From positions 4,003 to 41,623 of the forward strand of contig JACQZM010000338.1 in the NCBI GenBank assembly GCA_016213885.1: DNA of 37,621 bases, written 5' to 3'. Source of the DNA: Candidatus Rifleibacteriota bacterium (GTDB taxonomy: Bacteria; Muiribacteriota; UBA6191; JACPRK01; JACQZM01). Position numbers and translations under genes: made by a program. Positions 8,204 through 15,896 of the stretch are shown here, piece by piece (position 1 is the first letter of the stretch; every line of letters begins with the position of its first letter). A model generated the notes under the pieces. It was not told the DNA's origin. It saw only the letters and a list, made by a program, of their open reading frames with translations, and searched no databases.

Positions 8204-8581
8204 CTAGAAGTTGCGGATGGCGAGGTACTCGTCGCCGATGACGAGGCCAACTTCGCCTTGACTTGTCTGTCGCCCCATGTCGCGGCAGAAGGCAGCGAGC
8301 GCAGCGAGGTTGGCCTCGTCCTCGATATCGGCCGGAGTTGTATAGCAGTGGACCACGACCGGTTCGTCGCGGACGAGGAAGCCCCCTCGTTCGTCGTCGC
8401 GCCAGGTGCCTCTGGCCTTCGGGTAGGCCGTTGCTCCACCGAAGATGGTGCCAAACATGTCGAGCGCTGCCTGGACCCAGTGGTCCTGATCGACTGCTGT
8501 GGTACCGTCGCGCTCGACGCTTGGGACGAAGAGAACGACGAGAACGGCCTTTCTCCGGACGAGGGACAAGCCCTGGGGCAC
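8204..8581 (-). CDS. Uncharacterised acidic protein, first gene of the two-gene module
   Basis: The protein has 125 residues. The frame is open further upstream to 8839, but the promoter at 8600-8629 and AGGGG (8589-8593, 7 nt before) place the start at GTG 8581. The sequence has a hydrophobic strand (AVLVVLFVPSVERDG), then WVQAALDMFGTIFGGATAYP, then GTWRDDERGG and EPVVVHCYTTPADIEDEANL, ending with GEVGLVIGDEYLAI. The conserved-looking Tyr/Pro, RDDERGG and HCYTT segments suggest a compact alpha/beta domain. No known catalytic family is recognised. The gap to the next gene is 13 bases and its stop codon is part of that gene's ribosome-binding site, so the two are coupled. Confidence 0.75.
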   Translation of the reverse strand: MPQGLSLVRRKAVLVVLFVPSVERDGTTAVDQDHWVQAALDMFGTIFGGATAYPKARGTWRDDERGGFLVRDEPVVVHCYTTPADIEDEANLAALAAFCRDMGRQTSQGEVGLVIGDEYLAIRNF

Positions 8582-8599
8582 ACGATCACCCCTACGATC

Positions 8600-8629
8600 A
8601 ATATAGACCGATGGGGGTGGCGTTGTCAA
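8600..8629 (-). promoter_or_regulatory. Strong promoter of the two-gene module
   Basis: On the minus strand there is a perfect TTGACA (8624-8629), an 18-nt spacer and TATATT (8600-8605). It is one of the best -35/-10 pairs in the window. It leaves a leader of about 12 nt and rules out the longer start of the downstream gene. Confidence 0.8.
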
Positions 8630-8688
8630 GTAGACAGCACGTTGAATGGCGACGAAAGCGGCTGGGTTTGGGCGGCATGAAGGCTGTG

Positions 8689-8835
8689 CTAGGTTCCCCT
8701 TTCTCTGGCGGTGATGACGAAGAAGACACGTTTCGGCATCAAGAACCCGAAGACCAACAGGTAGCGCCCCGCCTCCATTCGCCCGAAGACTGCCGCTCGG
8801 CCGTTGCGAGCCCGCCGAAGTCGAATCTCGCCATA
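8689..8835 (-). pseudogene. Remnant of a BrnT-like toxin C-terminus
   Basis: The minus-strand frame reads RRARNGRAAVFGRMEAGRYLL, then KRVFFVITARE and a stop. The GRT/M-EAGRYLLV...VITAR pattern resembles the end of BrnT-type toxins, which normally continue with a DMT-ERRRY helix; here that helix is missing. The frame can be extended upstream to ATG 8895, but those residues are read from group II intron domain V (8872-8904) and so are not native. No antitoxin partner is visible. Family assignment is by motif memory only. Confidence 0.45.
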
Positions 8836-8871
8836 GCACCCTGCAGAAACCACGCTGTTGAGATCATCGGT

Positions 8872-8935
8872 AAGCCGTGTGCGGGAAAACCGCACGCACG
8901 GTTTGAAAGAGGAAGCCGGAAACGGGCCCGCCTCT
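8872..8935 (+). mobile_element. Group II intron remnant: domain V and degenerate domain VI
   Basis: Domain V is seen at 8872-8904. The lower helix AAGCCGTG/CACGGTTT includes the catalytic AGC triad (8873-8875) and the conserved G-U wobble (8874:8902). The upper helix TGCGG/CCGCA has a GAAAA loop, and there is a two-base CG bulge (8895-8896). Domain VI follows: AGAGG (8908-8912) pairs with CCTCT (8931-8935), enclosing CCG-GAAA-CGG (8916-8925). The usual 3' end after CCTCT is not preserved. No reverse transcriptase gene or other intron domain is present upstream, so this is a fossil 3' end on the plus strand. Confidence 0.75.
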
Positions 8936-8964
8936 GTGCGGCCACCGCGCGGGTGACTGCCAAT

Positions 8965-9042
8965 GAGGGGCCTCCTGGCTACCTATGGCCTGGCCAAGAC
9001 CATAGATATCAGGGCTGGCCCCTCAGCTCATGAGCTGATTTT
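8965..9042. repeat. Nested inverted repeats and a 16-bp palindrome after the intron remnant
   Basis: GAGGGGCC (8965-8972) pairs with GGCCCCTC (9017-9024), and CTATGG (8983-8988) with CCATAG (9000-9005). Directly after comes the perfect palindrome TCAGCTCATGAGCTGA (9023-9038) and TTTT (9039-9042), which would work as a plus-strand terminator-like element. No plus-strand gene precedes it. It may be part of the intron's 3' flank, since group IIC introns target terminator-like hairpins, or a separate small element. Confidence 0.6.
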
Positions 9043-9163
9043 CACGGGAGTGGCTGCTGTTCATGTTCGGACCGCCGTTTCAAAAGAGCCGCACCCGGTG
9101 GATAGTTCCTGGCGATGGCCACAACTGTCACAGGATGACGCCCTCGCCTCCCGGAGAAGGCGA

Positions 9164-12100
9164 TCACGGCGCCAACTGGGTAACAGTGCAGTTCGTGGTA
9201 GTGACAGTGCAGTTGGTGGTTGCCCCGACAACGGAGGTGTTGCTCGCTGTGCCGGCGGTGTCAGCAGGCGTGATGTTCGTGTTCTGCGGTGTGAGCGAAG
9301 TGGCCGCACCCAGCGGCGGAACAGCGCCATCAGGGTCAAGTTTCAGCACCCAGACATCATGTCCACCCGCACCGAAGAGAGATGTTTGTCCCGCAACAAT
9401 GAATCCACCGTCCACAGTTTGTTGGACATCATTGAAGTAACTCTGTTCGACAAAGGAGGGACCGTATGCCTTCTGCCATGCCACCGAGCCGTCCGCGTTC
9501 AGCTTCAGGAGCCAAGCAGGATGACCGTTCACGACACTGTTGTACTGCTGCCCTGCGACGATGAAACCACCATCCGAGGTCTGCTGAACAGCTTGAGCAA
9601 TGCCACTCAGGTTGAAGCTGATGAGATCGTCGTAGGTCTTCTGCCACGCCACCGACCCATTCCCGTTCAGCTTCAAGACCCAGAAGGCGGTACTCCCGAA
9701 CGACCTTGCTTCCCCGACCACGATGAACCCTCCATCCATGGTCTGCTGGACGGCATTGGCCTTGTCGACGTCAGCGCCTCCGTACGTCTTCTGCCACGCA
9801 ATCGACCCGTCCCCGTTCAGCTTCAGGACCCAAGCATTCGTCCCGGACGCCGCGTTCTCCCCTGCGACAATGAAACCGCCGTCCGTGGTTTGCTGAACAG
9901 CGGCTGCTCGATCAATGCTGATGTTGCCGTACGTCTTCTGCCACGCGACCGACCCGTCCCCGTCAAGTTTCAGGACCCAGAAGTCACCACTGCCGAAGGA
10001 GTTCGCCTCCCCTGCGACGATGAATCCTCCATCCGTGGTTTGCCGCACAGCGTATGCTTCATCGAACGATCCAGCACCGCCGTACGTTCTCTGCCACGCA
10101 ATCGACCCGTCCCCGTTCAGCTTCAGGACCCAGACATCATATCCACCTGCGCCAAAGGAGGTGGTGGCGCCCGCAACGACAAATCCGCCATCCGCAGTCT
10201 GCTGCACATCGGACGCAAAATCGGTGCCAGCTCCACCGTACGTCCTCTGCCACGCCAAGGACCCGTCCCCGCGCAGTCTTAGGACCCAAGCATCACTCCC
10301 GCCCGCACCGAACGAGTACGTGGTTCCCGCAATGATGTATCCGCCGTCCGATGTCTGCCTCACGGCAGATGCAGCATCAAGAGAACCGCCACCGTACGTC
10401 CGCGCCCAAGAATTCCTCGTGGTGAACTTGACCGTCGGCGAGAAGATGCTCGCAAGACCATGTCCGTCCATGAAGTTCACTCGGACGAAGTAGTCAGTGT
10501 TGACGGCCAAAGCAGACAGCCCGTTCAAGGCATTGGAGAAGACGCCGTTGCTTGTATTCACGACTGTGTTCGTGGTGTTCGTCGTGTCACCCACTTTCGA
10601 CCAGACCCTGCTAAGCGACGACATCGACTCGTTGTCGTAGATCTCCCAGGTAGAGCTAGCGTGCGTGTCCCCGGCATCCGGGTCGCTGAAGTCGCTGGCC
10701 TGGATGATCGGGTTCACGGAACTCCCCGTGGCGTTGTTCGTCGGCGAAGTGATCGAGGGCTGGGCCGGCGGGTTGTTCGTGCCGCCCTCGGTCGCACGGC
10801 CGGTGTTCTGGTTGTCGTGCTGGAACCTGGGCCAAGCCGAAGACGCCAGGCCGTTCGAGGAGCTCCTAATAGCATACAGCCCGCCGGAGCCGCCGATGTA
10901 GACGGTGCCGTCAGCCGCTATTGCAGGCGCCGAGTCGGCGTCTGCAGGGTACTCCCACTTCTTCGTCCCATCTGCGTTTACTCCATAGACGATGCCAAAG
11001 TAGCTTCCGACACAAATGGTACCGTCCGACCCAATCGCTGGCGACGATCCACACGTCGCGGTCGAGAACCCCCATTTCCTCGTCCCATCTGGATTCAGTG
11101 CCCACATGCACGGGGTCGAAGCCATGTAATCCGCGACGTAGATCGTCCCGTCGACTCCAATTGCAGGCGACCCAGATTCGGACCCCGTGTTGATCGCCCA
11201 CACCTTGCCGCCACTCGAGTCAAGCGCGAGCACCTGTCCCCCGAGAAAGACGTAAAGGGTACCGTCGGCGCCTATGGCTGGTGGTGACGCCGTTACCGCG
11301 GCGAACTCCCACTTCTTCGACCCATCTGGGTTCACCGCATACAAGTAACCGACCAAGCCCCCGATGTATACCGTGCCATCGGCGCCCACCGCGGGCGGTT
11401 GGAGGCCCTGCCCGGGCTGGCCCCCCGTGTCGAAAACCCACTTCGTCGACCCATCTGGGTTGGTTGCATACGCTTTGCTGTCGCTGCTACCAACGTAGAC
11501 CGTGCCGTCCGCGGCGATGGCTGGTGATGAGCAGCCCTGGCCACCCACGCTGCGCTGCCACTTTTTCGATCCGTCCGGGTTCAGCGCATACAGGGTACCG
11601 TCCCCGCTCACGACGTAGATCGTGCCGTCCGCGGCGATGGCTGGTGACGAGCAGCCCTGGGCACCGGTGGCGAACTCCCACTGCTTTGCCCCATTCGGGT
11701 CAAGCGCGTACACCTTCCCGTCCGAGCCACCGATGAAAATCGTTCTGTCGCCGGCGATGGCTGGTGACGAGGCCGACACCCCGACCATCGCGAATTGCCA
11801 CTTCAGTTCCGGGGCGAAGTCCGACGTCGTGAACTTGGTCGCCCCCGAGAACGGGCTCTGCCCCTGACTGCTGTCCGCGTACTGGACGCGTGCCCAGTAG
11901 CTTGTCATCGTCACAAGATGTGTCGCGTTCAGCAGTGGACCCGTGAACGTGCCGTTCTGTTTGTTCACGTCGATCGTTGTCAAGTACGGTGTGCCATCGG
12001 CGCTCTGCCACACCAGTGTTGCGCAGCTGGAGTCGCTGTACACCTGCCACGTCGAGCTCGCGTGGGTATCCCCCGCGTCCGGGTCGCTGAAAGCGCTGGC

Positions 12101-14311
12101 CTGTAGGCGCGGGTTGACGGCCGTGCCGGTCGTGTTGTTCGTGGGCTGGAGGATCGACGGCTGGACCGGCGGGTTGTTCGGCCCGCCGCCCATCACGGTC
12201 GTGAATTTACTCGCCGTCGAGGGGGCGCTTGCCGCCCCGTGGTTGTCCTTGTGGCTCACGCGGACCCAGTAGCTCGTGTTCGTCACGAGCTGGGTCGCAC
12301 CAGCCAGCGGCCCCCCGAAGTCGCCGTTCGTCTGGTTCACGATGGTCCTCGTGACGTTCGCCGTGTCCCCCGCCTTCGACCACACCACAGTGGACAGCCC
12401 CGCGTCGCCGTATACCTGCCAGGTGGAGCTCCCGTGCGTGTCGCCCGCATCCGGGTCGCTGAAGGCGCTGGCCTGGATCGTGGGGTTCACGGACGTGTCG
12501 GTCGCGTTGTTCGTGGGAGAGGTGATCGACGGCTGGGCCGGCGGGTTGCTCACCGTACCGCTGGGAGCGAGGGCAAAGTCGAGAATCGCGGGGCCGGCCG
12601 CCGTGACCACCACAGTCTTGGAGCTGGTTGCGTAGCCGCTTCTTGAAGCCGTGACGTTTACCGTCCCGGGATAGACCGGGGCGAGCGTGTAATGACCATT
12701 GGAATCCGTGCTCGCACCCAAACCCGGGGATTCGATGGAGGCCCCCGCGATGGGAAGCCCGGACACGCCGTCGGTGACATGTCCGGCAATGGAGCGAGTC
12801 ATCGTTCGATCGTAGAACAACCTGATGAGTTCGCACTGGTACGCGATGAGTCGAGGGTATACATCGTTCCACATGTCCTGGATCACGAACGGATCATCGG
12901 TCGTGAAATGAAACGAGTTCAGCTTTCCTCCGAGAGCCGTTCCATTGCGGATGTCGTCGTCGGATAGAATCGGTTGCGAACCCTGACCTGCGAGTTTCTG
13001 GCGAGCCCTGGCAGGATCCATGCCCTTGGCTCTGACAAGATAGTGCACAACCCACTGAACGCCTGCCGGTGTGAGCCTCGCGACGTGATACGAACGGCTT
13101 CCGGGATGAGACGGATCCTGGGCGACGAGGAACACGCCGCGAGATCTGGAAGAGCAATCCGCCCGTTTCGTGTGGGTCCAGTCACACTCACTCGTGAGAG
13201 AAAGCTGGGGACTGAAAGCAAGGGGTACCGTCGGCACTCCTTCCATGCGCCAAGCGGGTGGGGAGACGGTCTCAAGAATGGTGCACTCACTGAAGTACCG
13301 GGTCGAGACGTAACTGTAGAGCTCTCGCCAGACGCCATCAACATCAGTTGTAGAGGGTACCCGCTCAGCAATCGCTTCGATCTGGCTGTCCGACAACCAC
13401 TCGCGGCGATGACTCGGCCAGTCGAGCTCATAGTCTGCTGTCTCAAACTGGTTGCGTCGTTCACCAAGCGCATACTCGAACGGCTCTCCTGGAATCAGTT
13501 TGTTTCGCCCGAGGCCTGTTCCCACTAGAGCCGATTCAACTTGCGGGTCGCAATGACCAGAGATCCATGAGCTCGTGAAATAGGGATGGGCGTACAGGCC
13601 GTGATTGTCGTTTCTGACATGCCCCGGTGAACCGACATCGTGGAGGAGATGCGAAACGTGCCCCAAGTATCGCCACGCCATCGCCGGGTTCGTCGTCGCC
13701 ACAGAGACCCCGGAACTCCAGGTGCAGGCGTTCCGGTCAGCAGCCGTGGCCCACTCCAGCGAGTGGTACGGCGGTCGCACGTTCAGATCGACACCACATC
13801 CGTAGGTCAGACCGCGAGGTGCTCCACCTGCGTCGAGCGCGTAGAAGTGGTTCTCGCAACGATTCGAGTCGACATCCCCCCTGCTGATGCGGGACCAGGT
13901 CCAACCCCTCTGCTCGTTGAACTTCTCCGATCGGGCGATCTCGCTGTAGAGAGCCAGAGGGGAAGTCCCTGCTATGTCGAAGTCCTCCTCGATGGAGCCA
14001 TACACGAGATTGGTCCACTTTTCGGCGGACACTGCGTCGAAACGACTGCGATACTTGCGCTTGAAGAGCTCGATCGCCTGCATCGTCAGCCACGGATGTT
14101 GCCTGAAAGAAGACAGGTTGCGCGACGGAATCGCCGATCTGCAGTGAGAAAGGAGTTCGTCGGCGGTGAACTCGCTCGATCCGTCCTGGTCGCCGGAAAC
14201 GAAGTTGCTGTCTACAACTCCGAAGGGGAGTGCGGAACGGCTGATCCAGTTCCAGCAGACGAAGGCCAACACGGCAAGGAGCGCACAGCCGACGTTCAAC
14301 CGGTGTATCAC
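9164..14311 (-). CDS. Giant exported mosaic protein: zinc PLC/S1-P1-like head, Fn3-like modules, PQQ propeller, TYGG repeats
   Basis: The protein has 1715 residues and starts at GTG 14311, behind AGGAGGGG that includes the stop of the upstream gene. It has an N-terminal signal/anchor (about 8-22). Residues 45-505 contain LGHVSHLLHDVGSPGHVRND (216-235), the HxxxD...P.H.xN pattern of zinc-dependent phospholipase C-like proteins. A carboxypeptidase-regulatory-like fold follows (507-582). Near-copies of an Fn3-like module (PPxQPSIxxPTNN...FSDPDAGDTH...STWxxY) lie at 589-705, 713-830 and 1180-1298. A PQQ/BamB-type propeller (835-1172) has repeated SSPAIAADGTxYV and NPDGSKKW and closes with the family's WPRFQHDNQNTGR. 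Seven repeats of about 50 residues follow (1302-1662). The tail is Thr/Asn-rich. It is likely an extracellular or surface enzyme or adhesin. Substrate is unknown. Confidence 0.9.
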   Translation of the reverse strand: MIHRLNVGCALLAVLAFVCWNWISRSALPFGVVDSNFVSGDQDGSSEFTADELLSHCRSAIPSRNLSSFRQHPWLTMQAIELFKRKYRSRFDAVSAEKWTNLVYGSIEEDFDIAGTSPLALYSEIARSEKFNEQRGWTWSRISRGDVDSNRCENHFYALDAGGAPRGLTYGCGVDLNVRPPYHSLEWATAADRNACTWSSGVSVATTNPAMAWRYLGHVSHLLHDVGSPGHVRNDNHGLYAHPYFTSSWISGHCDPQVESALVGTGLGRNKLIPGEPFEYALGERRNQFETADYELDWPSHRREWLSDSQIEAIAERVPSTTDVDGVWRELYSYVSTRYFSECTILETVSPPAWRMEGVPTVPLAFSPQLSLTSECDWTHTKRADCSSRSRGVFLVAQDPSHPGSRSYHVARLTPAGVQWVVHYLVRAKGMDPARARQKLAGQGSQPILSDDDIRNGTALGGKLNSFHFTTDDPFVIQDMWNDVYPRLIAYQCELIRLFYDRTMTRSIAGHVTDGVSGLPIAGASIESPGLGASTDSNGHYTLAPVYPGTVNVTASRSGYATSSKTVVVTAAGPAILDFALAPSGTVSNPPAQPSITSPTNNATDTSVNPTIQASAFSDPDAGDTHGSSTWQVYGDAGLSTVVWSKAGDTANVTRTIVNQTNGDFGGPLAGATQLVTNTSYWVRVSHKDNHGAASAPSTASKFTTVMGGGPNNPPVQPSILQPTNNTTGTAVNPRLQASAFSDPDAGDTHASSTWQVYSDSSCATLVWQSADGTPYLTTIDVNKQNGTFTGPLLNATHLVTMTSYWARVQYADSSQGQSPFSGATKFTTSDFAPELKWQFAMVGVSASSPAIAGDRTIFIGGSDGKVYALDPNGAKQWEFATGAQGCSSPAIAADGTIYVVSGDGTLYALNPDGSKKWQRSVGGQGCSSPAIAADGTVYVGSSDSKAYATNPDGSTKWVFDTGGQPGQGLQPPAVGADGTVYIGGLVGYLYAVNPDGSKKWEFAAVTASPPAIGADGTLYVFLGGQVLALDSSGGKVWAINTGSESGSPAIGVDGTIYVADYMASTPCMWALNPDGTRKWGFSTATCGSSPAIGSDGTICVGSYFGIVYGVNADGTKKWEYPADADSAPAIAADGTVYIGGSGGLYAIRSSSNGLASSAWPRFQHDNQNTGRATEGGTNNPPAQPSITSPTNNATGSSVNPIIQASDFSDPDAGDTHASSTWEIYDNESMSSLSRVWSKVGDTTNTTNTVVNTSNGVFSNALNGLSALAVNTDYFVRVNFMDGHGLASIFSPTVKFTTRNSWARTYGGGSLDAASAVRQTSDGGYIIAGTTYSFGAGGSDAWVLRLRGDGSLAWQRTYGGAGTDFASDVQQTADGGFVVAGATTSFGAGGYDVWVLKLNGDGSIAWQRTYGGAGSFDEAYAVRQTTDGGFIVAGEANSFGSGDFWVLKLDGDGSVAWQKTYGNISIDRAAAVQQTTDGGFIVAGENAASGTNAWVLKLNGDGSIAWQKTYGGADVDKANAVQQTMDGGFIVVGEARSFGSTAFWVLKLNGNGSVAWQKTYDDLISFNLSGIAQAVQQTSDGGFIVAGQQYNSVVNGHPAWLLKLNADGSVAWQKAYGPSFVEQSYFNDVQQTVDGGFIVAGQTSLFGAGGHDVWVLKLDPDGAVPPLGAATSLTPQNTNITPADTAGTASNTSVVGATTNCTVTTTNCTVTQLAP
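9326..10408 (-). repeat. Seven coding tandem repeats of about 150 bp
   Basis: The repeats encode the pattern W-(Q/A)-(R/K)-TYGG ... AVQQTxDGGFIVAGxxxSFG ... DxWVLKLNGDGS-(I/V)-A. The spacing is about 48-55 residues. The DNA copies are diverged but share blocks such as the one encoding WVLKLNGDGSIAWQ. They probably form a beta-propeller or solenoid. Confidence 0.85.
10796..11809 (-). repeat. Coding propeller repeats (PQQ/BamB type)
   Basis: About eight blades of 35-40 residues share SSPAIAADGTxYVGxxDGxxYAxNPDGSxKW. Two blades (around 11507-11545 and 11621-11665) are nearly identical at the DNA level over more than 30 bases, indicating recent duplication or gene conversion. Confidence 0.8.
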
Positions 14312-14320
14312 AGGCCCCTC

Positions 14321-14782
14321 CTATTTCAGGTACTTCCAGCCGTCGGCCAGTTTGACCATCGTGAAGAGAACGTGGACCTGTGCTTCCTCCGTGCCGATGG
14401 TCGTCTGGAAAGTGACGCTCGTCGGCTCGATGTGGAGCGGTTTGGCCTTGCTCAAACCCACGGAGAGAGCGTGCAAGATCTGCGGATCCGACTGCCTCCA
14501 CTCCCTCCGGAGTTGTCCGCGGGCCCCTGGTGCCACGGACAGCATCGCCGACTCCACGTTTCCACGAGCGAGGCTCTGCGCCAAAGTCTGCACGGCCAGG
14601 CTGCTGTCCCTGACCACATCGGGCACGCTCGGACCGGCAGCGCCGGTGTTTCCTCCCCCGGCACCACCGCAGCCGATGGAGAGAATCAACGCCGCTGCCA
14701 CGCAGATGCCAGCTAGCGTGTGGAGACGTCCGGAGACCAAGAACCCCAGGGCTGTCCGCTCCTTGGCGGGGGACCTGCACAT
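14321..14782 (-). CDS. Small lipoprotein, partner of the giant exported protein
   Basis: A lipoprotein signal is clear: a basic n-region, the hydrophobic AGICVAAALILSI and the lipobox LSIGC, followed by Gly/Ala-rich GAGGGNTGAAG. The mature part is about 115 residues and ends in VSVGLSKAKPLHIEP...FTMVKLADGWKYLK, resembling small alpha+beta NTF2/DUF4878-like domains; the family is not certain. The start is uncertain. ATG 14782 gives a normal signal peptide but has no good ribosome-binding site. ATG 14839 has AAAGGT about 10 nt upstream but a very long n-region. The stop forms part of the next gene's ribosome-binding site (TAGGAGG) with a gap of 9 bases, so the two genes are coupled and probably act together at the cell envelope. 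Confidence 0.7.
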   Translation of the reverse strand: MCRSPAKERTALGFLVSGRLHTLAGICVAAALILSIGCGGAGGGNTGAAGPSVPDVVRDSSLAVQTLAQSLARGNVESAMLSVAPGARGQLRREWRQSDPQILHALSVGLSKAKPLHIEPTSVTFQTTIGTEEAQVHVLFTMVKLADGWKYLK

Positions 14783-15030
14783 GCCGTCAGGAGCTGCGTG
14801 AAACCAGCACATGGAGCCCGTACGATCTGGAACGTTCATCCCGTTCGACCTTTCAGCGCCAACAACCGATGTCGGACCGTTCACACGTCCTGGAGGGGGG
14901 GCAGAATCACCCTGGACCATACGATACAGGCAGGGGAATGACTCCGCAACCTCGATTCCGCCGTGAGGACGCATGTTCGGCGGGAACGAGGTCATGCACC
15001 GCCATGACTCCGACGGCCGGCAATCCTTAC

Positions 15031-15059
15031 TTGATTTCCTTGCGCGTACGGCTTACATT
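15031..15059 (+). promoter_or_regulatory. Promoter of the AbrB-VapC pair, leaderless arrangement
   Basis: TTGATT (15031-15036), a 17-nt spacer and TACATT (15054-15059) precede the ATG at 15066 by only six bases. Transcription would therefore start at or within one base of the start codon. No ribosome-binding site is present. Confidence 0.65.
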
Positions 15060-15065
15060 AGAACC

Positions 15066-15314
15066 ATGAAGGCGACACTTACCTCCAAGGGCCAGATCAC
15101 GATCCCGGTGAAGATCCGCCGCAAGCTCGGGCTGCACGCGGGCCAGGTTCTCGACTTCGACGAGGAGACCCCCTATCTGAAGGCGGTCGCCGTGTTCGAC
15201 GAGGACGCCATGCGTTCGGTCCTTGGCTGCTCGCGCGGTCGGATGCGAAAGCCGTCGACCGAGTGGCTCGACGAGACCCGAGGAGCGCCGGATGCGGCGG
15301 ACTCCGACTCATGA
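15066..15314 (+). CDS. AbrB/SpoVT-type antitoxin
   Basis: The protein has 82 residues. The N-terminal swapped-hairpin motif MKATLTSKGQITIPVKIRRKLG, then LHAGQVLDFD, is diagnostic of AbrB-family DNA-binding antitoxins. It would neutralise the downstream PIN toxin and repress the operon at the promoter that abuts it. The C-terminus (residues 45-82, acidic at the end) would hold the toxin. The stop overlaps the next start (ATGA). The start is fixed by the motif; the mRNA looks leaderless. Confidence 0.9.
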   Translation: MKATLTSKGQITIPVKIRRKLGLHAGQVLDFDEETPYLKAVAVFDEDAMRSVLGCSRGRMRKPSTEWLDETRGAPDAADSDS

Positions 15315-15715
15315 TCGTCGCGATCGACTCCTCGGTCCTCCTGGCCATCTTCAACGCCGAGCCTGGTGCCGACGCCTGGCTGAACGCCCTGATCACGGCA
15401 CGACGTGCAGGCAAGCTCGTCCTGTGCGAGGTGGTGTATGCGGAGGTCGCACCCGCCTTCGCGACGAGACGCCACCTGGATGCCGCACTGACTCGGCTGG
15501 GAGCGACCTGCGACCCGATCGGCCAGGAAGCTGCCTGGCTCGCGGGGGAGACATTCCGCAACTACCGGAAGGCAGGCGGGCCGCGAGCCCACCTCATACC
15601 GGACTTCCTCATCGCGGCGCACGCGCGAATCCAGGCTGATCGGCTTGCCGCCGTGGATCGTGGCTACATCCGAAGGTACTTCCCCGGGCTTCCGTTGCTA
15701 CGACCAGGGCCCTGA
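15311..15715 (+). CDS. PIN-domain toxin (VapC-like ribonuclease)
   Basis: The protein has 134 residues, typical for VapC. The four acidic PIN residues are present: D6 (MIVAIDSSVL), E45 (VVYAEVAPAF), D98 (LIPDFLIAAHA) and D116 (LAAVDRGYI). It would be a Mg2+-dependent RNase that cleaves tRNA or rRNA when released from its antitoxin. The start ATG overlaps the antitoxin stop by four bases, the usual coupled arrangement. It seems intact. Confidence 0.9.
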   Translation: MIVAIDSSVLLAIFNAEPGADAWLNALITARRAGKLVLCEVVYAEVAPAFATRRHLDAALTRLGATCDPIGQEAAWLAGETFRNYRKAGGPRAHLIPDFLIAAHARIQADRLAAVDRGYIRRYFPGLPLLRPGP

Positions 15716-15896
15716 ACGCAGGGACAAGCGACAGCGCGGCCGCCCACCGACGGCCCGCATCTGGTTGCGGCCAGCGACCGCGCCATGCCGGATGACGCGG
15801 GGTTCTCGGGTCCGGGCTCGTCGGGCCCGGGCGCTCCCAGGATGTGGCTGAGCCTCGAGGGGGCGCCTCTCGGCACCTCACGACCCGACACGCCTC
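15716..15896. other. Gap between convergent genes, nothing recognised
   Basis: These 181 bases separate the vapC-like stop from the end of the broken dehydrogenase gene. There are GC-rich CCCGGG-type palindromes around 15807-15835 but no T-tract, no gene and no clear terminator. Confidence 0.5.

Noticed and set aside
8582..8839. Extended N-terminus (86 residues) of the first module gene
   Set aside because: The strong promoter at 8600-8629 lies within that stretch, and the residues are low-complexity and overlap the BrnT-like remnant in another frame.
9326..10408. CRISPR array or minisatellite
   Set aside because: The period is about 150 bases, copies are diverged and the repeats are in frame as protein modules of the giant protein.
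15263..15310. Longer N-terminus for the PIN toxin
   Set aside because: The coupled ATGA start at 15311 and the PIN start MIVAIDSSVL are better; the extension is read from the antitoxin gene.
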